A DNA stretch of 33,725 nucleotides from Akkermansia sp. Lineage in GTDB: Bacteria > Verrucomicrobiota > Verrucomicrobiia > Verrucomicrobiales > Akkermansiaceae. Under the pieces are notes generated by a model. The model was given only the letters and a program-made list of their open reading frames with translations, was not told the origin of the DNA and did no database searches. Location: contig JAUNNT010000021.1 in NCBI GenBank assembly GCA_030531305.1, forward strand, positions 1,954 to 35,678, in the 5' to 3' direction. The position numbers and the translations under genes are program-made. Positions 26,704-33,725 of this stretch are shown piece after piece; the stretch's first letter is position 1, and the number at the start of each line of letters is the position of its first letter.

Positions 26704-27558
26704 ATGAAGAAATACCTGGCCGTGATCCTCCTGCTGGCATGTGCGCTGTGCGCGCAGGCGCAGGTGAAAGTGGCGAGCCTGCACCCGCTGCTGTCCGAAA
26801 TGGCGCGTGTCGTGGGCGGCGAGAGCGTGGAAGTGGTGGACCTGTTCCCGGAGAACGTGGAGCTGCACGAGTTCTCCCCGCAGCCGGCGGCTGTGGCCGC
26901 GGCATCCGGCGCGAGCTTTGTGATGGCCTGCGGCAAGGGCGTGGAACCCTATCTGGACGGCCTGCGCGCAACCTGCCGCGTGGTGGAGCTGGGCGCGGAC
27001 GTGCCGGATGTGCAGCTGCCCGACGGCAGGGGGTGCGACCCCCACTGGTGGAACTCCCCCGCCAACATGCAGCGCGCCGCGGCCACCCTGATGCTTGAGT
27101 TGCAGAAGGTGGACCCCGCGCACGCCGCCGCCTACCGCGGGCGCTACCGCATCTATGCGGCAACGATGGACAAGCTGGACCGCGAGGCGCGCCTGACGTT
27201 CAGCCGCATCCCCGCGGAATCCCGCGTGCTGGTGACGGAGCACGCCGCCATGTGCCACTTCTGCGCGCAGTACGGCTTCAAGGCCATCCCGGTGTACGGC
27301 ATAGCCAAGGAGGCGCAGGGCGACCCCGCCAGCATGGCGGGCATGCTCGCGCAGCTGCGCGGGAGCAAGGTGCGCTGCATCTTCCGCGAGTGGACGGAGA
27401 GCCCGCGCCCGCTGGAGGGGCTGGCCGCGCAAATCGGCGCGGAGATACGCCCGCTGGTGCTGGACGGCATCTGCCCGGACCTGAAAGGCTACGCAGCCAT
27501 CTTCCGCGCCAACGTGCAGAACATCACGGAGGGTCTGGCCCCCCAAGCAAAGCAGTAA
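26704..27558 (+). CDS. Zn/Mn-type ABC transporter substrate-binding protein (ZnuA/TroA-like)
   Basis: This 284-residue periplasmic protein has a signal peptide (MKKYLAVILLLACALCAQA) and is a cluster A-I (TroA/ZnuA/MntC) metal receptor. Likely ligands are His55 in ENVELHEFSP (the usual position is HxxEPSP), His114 in DPHWWNSPAN and His181 in VTEHAAMCHF. The fourth would be Asp255 in LDGI, or none. No His-rich loop of the ZnuA kind is present, so Zn versus Mn cannot be decided. The ligand neighbourhood departs from the consensus (EFSPQP in place of EPSP). It begins an operon of four genes: receptor, unknown membrane-anchored protein, ATPase, permease. Confidence 0.87.
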   Translation: MKKYLAVILLLACALCAQAQVKVASLHPLLSEMARVVGGESVEVVDLFPENVELHEFSPQPAAVAAASGASFVMACGKGVEPYLDGLRATCRVVELGADVPDVQLPDGRGCDPHWWNSPANMQRAAATLMLELQKVDPAHAAAYRGRYRIYAATMDKLDREARLTFSRIPAESRVLVTEHAAMCHFCAQYGFKAIPVYGIAKEAQGDPASMAGMLAQLRGSKVRCIFREWTESPRPLEGLAAQIGAEIRPLVLDGICPDLKGYAAIFRANVQNITEGLAPQAKQ

Positions 27559-27562
27559 CCGC

Positions 27563-27975
27563 ATGTCGCCCCGCCTCACATTCTCGCTGACCCTGCTGGG
27601 AGTCCTGCTTGCCGGAGTGCCGCTGGTGGCGCTCACGGGCAAGCGCGCCGCCGCGCCGCAGGAGACGTCCACCGCCGTGGTTCCGCAGGAGACGTGCTGC
27701 ATGCTGGCGGAGGTGCGGTTCGACGGCGCGCCCACGGCGCTGCGCCTGATGCACCTGGGGCATGAACTGGCATCCCTGCCCGCGGGGACGGAATCGCCGT
27801 GGGTCACGGAAATCGCCCTGCCGCCGCACACCGCGGAGCTGGAGCTGCAGGCGGAATGGCCCGACGCCGCCCAGCACGCCGTCAACATCACCCTCACCCA
27901 CGGCGGGGAATCCGCCACCGACACGCAGTGGAGCGACCCCGCCGCCACCTCGCTGCACACCCTGTTCACCTTGCC

Positions 27976-27982
<7 letters not shown>
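27563..27982 (+). CDS. Unknown membrane-anchored or secreted protein in the metal ABC operon
   Basis: I do not recognise this 139-residue protein. It begins with a hydrophobic helix (LTFSLTLLGVLLAGVPLVAL) that is a signal peptide or anchor. A short Ala/Thr/Gln linker follows, then a domain that looks like a beta sandwich (alternating strands, e.g. AEVRFDGAPTALRLMHLGHELASL and HAVNITLTH). Possible metal ligands are CysCys at about 46-47 and several His residues. It sits 4 bp after the receptor gene and overlaps the ATPase start by 7 bp, so it is made with the transporter and may assist metal capture in the periplasm. That role is inferred from position only. Confidence 0.72.
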
Positions 27983-28757
<775 letters not shown>

Positions 28758-28761
<4 letters not shown>

Positions 28762-29582
28762 ACGACTTTATCCAATTCCTGGGCGAACCGCTGGCGCAAC
28801 GCAGCCTGTGGGCCTGCGCGTTCATCGGCTTCACCAACGGGTTTGTGAGCGCGCTGGTGGTGCTGCGGCGCTCCGCGCTGCAAATCGGCACGCTGTCCTG
28901 CGCGCTGCTGCCGGGGATTGCGCTGGCCATCCTGCTGTTCGGGCTGCTGCAGGTGAGCATCCTGCTGGGCGCGGTGCTGGCCGCGCTGCTGGTGGGGCTG
29001 GGCTCCCTCTTCGTCTCCCGCACCGCCCGCGTGGAGCATGACACCGCACTCTCCGTCCTCCACACCGCCGCCTTCGCCGCAGGATACGTCATCCTCATCC
29101 AATTGGGATTGCAGCAGAAGGTGGACGACTGGCTTTTCGGCAACATCATGAGCATGACCGACACCGACCTGTGGGTGGCCTACGCCACGGGAGCGGTGGC
29201 CATGCTGGGCATCACGGCGCTGTTCCGCCCGCTGGTGGTGTTCCTGTTCGACCCGCGCGCGGCGGCCACCATGGGGCTTCCCGCGCGAGCCTACAACTAC
29301 GGCATCTTCGCGCTCATCATCCTGGTGCTGGTGTCGTCGCTGCAGGCGGTGGGGGCGTTCCTGACGCTGGGTCTGCTGGTGGCTCCGGCAGCCACGATGA
29401 AGCTGCTGACCAACCGCACAGAGCTGATGTTCTGGGGCGGCGGGCTCATCGGCGGGCTGGGTTCTGTGCTGGCGTTCTTCCTGTCCTACCCGCTGGGCTG
29501 GCACCTGGGCGCCACCATCATCATGGTGCTGGGCTGCATCTTCCTGCTCGCCTACGCCACCACCTCCCTGCGCCGCAAATAA
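28758..29582 (+). CDS. Metal ABC transporter permease (ZnuB/MntD-like)
   Basis: This 274-residue protein has eight to nine membrane helices and the features of the ABC-3 permease family. These include ALVVLRRSALQIGTLSCALLPGIALA near the N-terminus and the cytoplasmic coupling segment around DWLFGNIMSMTDTDLW. Further on is FLFDPRAAATMGLPARAYNYG, then QAVGAFLTLGLLVAPAATM. It forms the membrane channel for the divalent metal delivered by the receptor at 26704. The ATGA overlap with the ATPase gene shows tight coupling. No terminator hairpin with a T tract follows, only a GC palindrome at 29586-29597. Confidence 0.9.
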
Positions 29583-29623
29583 CGCGCGGCGCGCCGCTTC
29601 CTGCAAATTTGTTGTCATGGAGC

Positions 29624-29652
29624 TTGACAAAGGGGCGGTGCTGGTGTATGTT
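29624..29652 (+). promoter_or_regulatory. Promoter of the secreted Ala/Pro-rich protein gene
   Basis: Perfect -35 TTGACA (29624-29629), 17 bp, TATGTT (29647-29652), 15 bp to the ATG at 29668. An upstream in-frame ATG at 29617 precedes this promoter and is not the start. Confidence 0.7.
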
Positions 29653-29667
29653 GCGGGCCTGTTCGTT

Positions 29668-30195
29668 ATGAAAACAACAATCATTGCATTGGCCGCCATG
29701 GCCAGTCCGCTGATGGCCCAGGAGGCGGCTCCCGCCGCGCCCGTGGCCCCCGCCCCCGCCCCGGAAGCCCAGGCTCCCGCCGTGGACCAGGCCGATTACG
29801 CCAAGTACCAGGCTCCCCTCCGCGAGACCATCAACTGCATGAAGCAGCTCCTGGAGACCCTCCAGGGTGTCAACAGCAAGGAGACCGCCGACAACGCCGC
29901 TCCCAAGGTCAAGGAAATCCTGGCCAACATGGAGAAGCTGCAGGCCCAGGCCGAAGAGCTGTCCACGGCTCCCGCCGCCGTCCAGCAGAAGCTCCAGGCC
30001 GAGTTCGAGCCGGAGCTCCAGGGCATCATCGGCAGCATGGGTGGCATCTTCATCCCCCTGCTGGGCAACCAGTGCTACGGCTCCCAGGACCTCATGGACG
30101 CCCTGATGCCGCTGCTGGGCGCGCCCGGCCCCGATGCCGCCCCCGCTCCCGCGCCTGAGGCCACCCCGGCCCCGGAAGCCGCTCCCGCGGCGTAA
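29668..30195 (+). CDS. Secreted Ala/Pro-rich protein with helical core
   Basis: This 175-residue protein starts with a signal peptide (MKTTIIALAAMASPLMA). It has Ala/Pro/Glu-rich stretches at both ends (about 18-38 and 150-175) around a helical, coiled-coil-like core (NCMKQLLETLQGVNSKETADN...ILANMEKLQAQAEELS). The core has two Cys (in INCMKQ and NQCYGS) that could form a disulfide. I do not recognise a family. A near-perfect promoter, an isolated position and an efficient terminator suggest a well-expressed single-gene unit. Its use of CAG, CTC and GCT codons differs slightly from its neighbours, in line with high expression. It is presumably periplasmic or on the cell surface. Confidence 0.72.
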   Translation: MKTTIIALAAMASPLMAQEAAPAAPVAPAPAPEAQAPAVDQADYAKYQAPLRETINCMKQLLETLQGVNSKETADNAAPKVKEILANMEKLQAQAEELSTAPAAVQQKLQAEFEPELQGIIGSMGGIFIPLLGNQCYGSQDLMDALMPLLGAPGPDAAPAPAPEATPAPEAAPAA

Positions 30196-30223
30196 GCACG
30201 GCAGATACATATTTTTCATATCC

Positions 30224-30260
30224 AGGCACCGCACCCGCTTTGGGCTGCGGTGCCTTTTTT
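30224..30260 (+). terminator. Intrinsic terminator after the Ala/Pro-rich gene
   Basis: A 10-bp stem, AGGCACCGCA / TGCGGTGCCT, with an inner CCC/GGG pairing in the loop, followed by T residues to 30260. Confidence 0.9.
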
Positions 30261-30294
30261 GCGCGATTTTTTAGGCAAACCCGGGAAAGGAAGA

Positions 30295-30323
30295 TTGACG
30301 CGACGGGGCTGGTGGTGTAGAAT
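30295..30323 (+). promoter_or_regulatory. Promoter of the PilB/GspE pair
   Basis: TTGACG (30295-30300), 17 bp, TAGAAT (30318-30323). The leader is about 48-54 nt, long for this window, up to GTG 30378. Confidence 0.72.
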
Positions 30324-30377
30324 GTTGCAACATAGGGCGGCGGGCAGCCGCATTCAACCAACATACGAGAACGAGCC

Positions 30378-32000
30378 GTGTACACAAACGAGAATTTCTT
30401 GCTTCAACTCCTGGTGGAGGCGGGTGCCATAGCCCAGGAAACCATAGACGCCACGCGCGAGCAGATGCTGCCGGGCGACAGCGTGGTGGAATCCCTCATC
30501 AACAACAACCACCTCACCTCCGATTACGTGGCACAGGTGGCCGCCGCCAACACCGGCCTGGAATACGTGGACCTGGCCGCCTTCGAGGTGGACCCCGGCA
30601 TGATTGCCCAGGTGGACGCCGAGCTGGCCCGCAGGCTGCGCATGATACCGCTGGGCGACGACGGATTCTCGCTGCAGGTGGCCATCGACGACCCGTTCAA
30701 CATGGAGGGGATGGACAGCATGCAGCAGTTCCTGCAGCGCGACCTGAGCTACTTCGTGACGTCGCCCAAGAAGATGGACGACGCGCTGAAGAAGTACTAC
30801 CCCGAGAAGGTGGAGTTCAAGAAAGGCGACGGCGACGCGCCCATCATCGAGCTGGTGGACAACATGTTCAACGAGGCCCACACCATGCGCGCGTCCGATA
30901 TCCACATCGAGCCGATGCTTGACCGCGTGCGCGTGCGCTACCGCGTGGACGGCCGCCTCATCGAAATCATCAACCATCCCAAGAAGCTGCTGGCGCCCAT
31001 CGTGGCGCGCCTCAAGGTGATGAGCTCCACCATGAGCATCGCGGAGAAGCGCGTGCCCCAGGACGGCCGCATCGAGCTGGACCTGCGGGACGGCACGCAC
31101 ATCGACCTGCGTGTCAGCACCGTGCCCTCCAACCACGGCGAGTCCGTGGTCATGCGTATCTTGGACAAGTCCGCCCTCTCGCTCGGCCTGCAGCAGCTCG
31201 GCTTCCTTTCCGACGACGAGGCGGTGTTCGACCGCCTGGTGGGCCTGCCCGACGGCGTGATCCTGGTGACGGGCCCCACCGGTTCCGGTAAGACCACGAC
31301 GCTGTACGCGTGCCTGAACCGCCTGAACCGCCCGGACAAGAAGATCATCACCGCAGAAGACCCCGTGGAATACGAGATGAGCGGCATCAACCAGGTCATG
31401 ATCCGCACGGAAATCGGCATGACCTTCGCCGCCGCCCTGCGAGCCATGCTGCGCCAGGCCCCCAACATCATCATGGTGGGTGAGATTCGCGACGGCGAGA
31501 CCGCCGGCATCGCCATCCAGGCCGCCATGACGGGCCACCTGGTGCTCTCCACCCTGCACACCAACGACGCCCCGTCCTCCGTGGCGCGACTCGCGGACAT
31601 GGGCGTGGACCGCTTCCTGATTGCGTCCGCCGTGCGCGCCATCATGGCGCAGCGCCTGTGCCGCCGCCTGTGCGACTGCAAGGTGGACGGCCAGCTCACG
31701 GAGAAGGAATCGCGCGTGCTGGGCATCGACATCACGCACGGCATCAAGCTGCCGCGCCCCGGCGGCTGCGAGCGCTGCCGCGGCAAGGGCATGAAGGGCC
31801 GTATGGGCATCTTCGAGATTTTCCAGGTGACGGACGATGTGCGCGGGCTCATCAACTCCAACATCACCTCCGCGCAGCTGCGCAAGCGCGCCCGAGAGCT
31901 GGGCATGCGCACCCTGCGAGAGGACGGCATCCGCAAGGTGCTCGCCGGGCTTGTCTCGCCGGACGAGGTTATCCGCGTGACCACGGGCGACGCCAGCTAA
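30378..32000 (+). CDS. PilB/GspE-family assembly ATPase, first copy
   Basis: This 540-residue cytoplasmic ATPase drives type IV pilus or type II secretion pseudopilus assembly. An N-terminal MshEN-type region (about 1-150) is followed by the middle domain with MRASDIHIEPMLDRVRVRYRVDGRL. Then come Walker A GPTGSGKT (299-306), the Asp box TAEDPVEY, Walker B IIMVGEIRDGET, and the His box GHLVLSTLHTNDA. A zinc-binding set has Cys428, 432 and 434 with Cys464 and 467. The start is GTG: no ATG lies near the conserved beginning. No PilC, PilD or pilin gene is in the window, so pilus versus secretion cannot be decided. A paralogue starts 25 bp after its stop. Confidence 0.91.
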   Translation: MYTNENFLLQLLVEAGAIAQETIDATREQMLPGDSVVESLINNNHLTSDYVAQVAAANTGLEYVDLAAFEVDPGMIAQVDAELARRLRMIPLGDDGFSLQVAIDDPFNMEGMDSMQQFLQRDLSYFVTSPKKMDDALKKYYPEKVEFKKGDGDAPIIELVDNMFNEAHTMRASDIHIEPMLDRVRVRYRVDGRLIEIINHPKKLLAPIVARLKVMSSTMSIAEKRVPQDGRIELDLRDGTHIDLRVSTVPSNHGESVVMRILDKSALSLGLQQLGFLSDDEAVFDRLVGLPDGVILVTGPTGSGKTTTLYACLNRLNRPDKKIITAEDPVEYEMSGINQVMIRTEIGMTFAAALRAMLRQAPNIIMVGEIRDGETAGIAIQAAMTGHLVLSTLHTNDAPSSVARLADMGVDRFLIASAVRAIMAQRLCRRLCDCKVDGQLTEKESRVLGIDITHGIKLPRPGGCERCRGKGMKGRMGIFEIFQVTDDVRGLINSNITSAQLRKRARELGMRTLREDGIRKVLAGLVSPDEVIRVTTGDAS

Positions 32001-32025
32001 AACCACTCACCCCCCCTTCCCCATC

Positions 32026-33693
32026 ATGAATATTGAAGCGACACTGGACGTTTTCGTCAACAACGGCATGCTGGACAAGTCTGTTGCCAAGGAGGTGGCA
32101 GAGGAGCAGTCCACCAACGGCAAGGAGCTGTGGGAAACACTCATCGATTTCGGCATCATCGGCGCCCCGGAGGACTTCTGGAGCATCATCGCCAACGAGG
32201 TCGGCGCGCAGTACATCTCCCTGGCCAACTTCACCCCGCCGCCGGATGTGCTGGCCATGCTGCCCGCCCACCAGGCCCGCCTGCACGGCGCGCTGCCCAT
32301 CGAGTACCGCGACGGCGAGGGCCTGTACGTGTGCCTGGAGGACCCGCTGAACCCGCAGACCATCGACGACCTGCGCATCGCCACCGGCAAGGACGTGTAC
32401 ATGCACGTGGCGCCGGACTACGAGGTGCGCGCGCGCATCGCGGACTGCTACGGCGGCTCCGATGTGGTGATGACGGACCTGCTGGAGGAGCTGGGCAGCA
32501 TGGACGTGACCAGCAAGGACGGCGCGGACGAGGTGAACGCGGCGCCGGTCATCAAGTTCGTGAACCTGGTGATCACGCAGGCCATCAAGGAGAAGGCTTC
32601 GGATATCCACCTGGAGCCGTTTGAAAAAGAATTCAAGATCCGCTACCGAGTGGACGGCGCGCTGTACGAGATGGCGCCGCCGCCCATCCACCTGGCCAAC
32701 CCCGTGATTTCCCGCGTGAAGGTCATGGCCGGCATGAACATCGCGGAACGCCGCGTGCCGCAGGATGGCCGCATCGTCATGAAGGTGGGCGAGAACCGCG
32801 TGGATATGCGTGTGAACTCCCTGCCCACACAGTACGGCGAATCCGTGGTGCTCCGCGTGCTGGACCGCAACAACATCGTCCTGGACCTCAACAAGCTCAA
32901 CCTCGCGCCGCACATCCACGAGTACATCCTGGACACCGTGGCCAAGCCCAACGGCATCTTCGTGGTCACAGGCCCCACCGGTTCCGGTAAGACCACCACC
33001 CTCTACGCCGCGCTCCGAGAGGTCAACACCATCGATTCCAAGCTCCTCACCGCGGAGGACCCCGTGGAATACGACATCGACGGCATCGTCCAGGTGCCCA
33101 TCAACGAGCAGATCGGCGTCACCTTCCCCCGCGTGCTGCGAGCCTTCCTGCGACAAGACCCGGACCGCATCCTGGTGGGCGAAATCCGTGACACGGACAC
33201 GGCGCAGATTGCCATCCAGGCGGCACTGACGGGCCACTTGGTGCTCTCGACCCTGCACACGAACGACGCCGCGGGCGCGGTGACGCGCTTCATCGACATG
33301 GGGGTGCAGTCGTTCCTGCTGGCGGCCACGCTGCTGGGCGTGCTGGGGCAGCGCCTGGTTCGCACCATCTGCCCGTACTGCAAGACGGCGTACCAGCCGA
33401 GCAACGCGCTGCTGATGCAGCTGGGCATCAGCCCGAGCCTCATCGGCCAGCAGAAGTTCTACACGGGCGCGCGCTGCGAGAAGTGCGCCGGTACCGGGTA
33501 CAAGGGCCGAAAGGGTATCCACGAGCTGCTCAACGTGTCCGACCCCATCAAGGAGCTCATCACGGAGAACGTGCCGTCCCTGGTGCTCAAGCAGAAGGCC
33601 ATCGAGCTGGGCATGCGCACCCTGCGCGAGGACGGCATCCAGAACATCTTCGAGGGCAACACCACCATCGAGGAGGTGCTCAAGTACACCTAA
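32026..33693 (+). CDS. PilB/GspE-family assembly ATPase, second copy
   Basis: This 555-residue protein is a paralogue of the gene before it, with the same order of parts. It has an MshEN-type N-terminus (about 1-150), KASDIHLEPFEKEFKIRYRVDG, and Walker A GPTGSGKT at 316-323. It continues with AEDPVEYDIDG, Walker B ILVGEIRDTDT, HLVLSTLHTNDA, and a four-cysteine zinc site (449, 452, 484, 487) in CPYC and CEKC. The N-terminal regions of the two copies differ a lot while the ATPase cores are close, which suggests partners differ but mechanism is the same, or that they form a mixed ring. No promoter, terminator or Shine-Dalgarno separates them, so they should be one transcript. Confidence 0.91.
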   Translation: MNIEATLDVFVNNGMLDKSVAKEVAEEQSTNGKELWETLIDFGIIGAPEDFWSIIANEVGAQYISLANFTPPPDVLAMLPAHQARLHGALPIEYRDGEGLYVCLEDPLNPQTIDDLRIATGKDVYMHVAPDYEVRARIADCYGGSDVVMTDLLEELGSMDVTSKDGADEVNAAPVIKFVNLVITQAIKEKASDIHLEPFEKEFKIRYRVDGALYEMAPPPIHLANPVISRVKVMAGMNIAERRVPQDGRIVMKVGENRVDMRVNSLPTQYGESVVLRVLDRNNIVLDLNKLNLAPHIHEYILDTVAKPNGIFVVTGPTGSGKTTTLYAALREVNTIDSKLLTAEDPVEYDIDGIVQVPINEQIGVTFPRVLRAFLRQDPDRILVGEIRDTDTAQIAIQAALTGHLVLSTLHTNDAAGAVTRFIDMGVQSFLLAATLLGVLGQRLVRTICPYCKTAYQPSNALLMQLGISPSLIGQQKFYTGARCEKCAGTGYKGRKGIHELLNVSDPIKELITENVPSLVLKQKAIELGMRTLREDGIQNIFEGNTTIEEVLKYT

Positions 33694-33697
33694 TGGC

Positions 33698-33725
33698 AAG
33701 ATTAGGATTAAGTTTAGGATTAGGA
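33698..33725. repeat. TTAGGA hexamer repeat at the window end
   Basis: AAGATTAGGATTAAG followed by TTTAGGATTAGGA, right after the second ATPase gene and running off the window. It has the same unit as 11354-11387. Confidence 0.65.

Noticed and set aside
29586..29597. Perfect 12-bp palindrome GCGGCGCGCCGC after the metal permease gene as a terminator
   Set aside because: There is no T tract after it and almost no loop is possible. A palindrome of this kind is not surprising in very GC-rich DNA.

Overview
The window is a GC-rich (about two-thirds G+C by eye), densely coded bacterial chromosome segment with 27 protein genes, two complete tRNA genes and one cut tRNA gene. It looks free-living or host-associated and Gram-negative: it has lipoproteins, an L,D-transpeptidase, an NlpC/P60 lipoprotein and PilB/GspE assembly ATPases. 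Most starts lack a Shine-Dalgarno sequence. Two adjacent PilB/GspE paralogues, RibBA, a CxxxCxxC HemW and abundant small secreted proteins would fit Verrucomicrobiota (possibly the gut Akkermansia side), but that placement is inference and no rRNA is present to settle it.

Layout. 1-281: tRNA-Lys(CTT) twice and tRNA-Thr(CGT) on the minus strand. 469-4691: hemW, a secreted Sel1-repeat protein, an unknown 165-aa protein, tadA and ybeY. 4724-8651: a secreted L,D-transpeptidase, glnS and ribBA. 8731-11348: ftsH and rsfS with an ATGA overlap. 11406-12122 (minus): an NlpC/P60 lipoprotein. 12388-13849: an AT-richer AbiE-type toxin-antitoxin pair. 13862-17080 (minus): pyrG followed by a sodium:solute symporter. 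17277-20248: a ROK-like regulator without an evident kinase core, transaldolase and galE, ending in a strong terminator. 20425-21946: a small repetitive exported peptide or lipoprotein directly followed by a radical SAM/SPASM enzyme. 22062-26672: topoisomerase III, a YfeH-like SBF transporter and a YwaF-like membrane protein. 26704-29582: a Zn/Mn-type ABC importer with an extra unknown gene and a histidine-rich tail on its ATPase. 29668-30195: a secreted Ala/Pro-rich protein with its own terminator. 30378-33693: two PilB/GspE ATPases in tandem.

Three themes stand out. First, promoters are very readable (TTGNNN, 17-18 bp, TAnnnT), and at several genes the -10 box sits only 6-7 bp from the ATG, so transcripts should be leaderless. 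Second, intergenic gaps carry small AT-rich repeats: TTAGGA-type hexamers, CTAAATC heptamers, and a compound element of TTTACAA/TTGACGA heptamers plus a GC hairpin, present twice. One compound copy supplies the stop codon of the gene it abuts. Third, the repetitive exported peptide plus radical SAM/SPASM enzyme is the best candidate for an undescribed peptide-modification system. It carries a 31-residue duplication and five hydrophobic-x-Gly motifs, each followed by proline, next to a maturase with a complete SPASM cysteine set.
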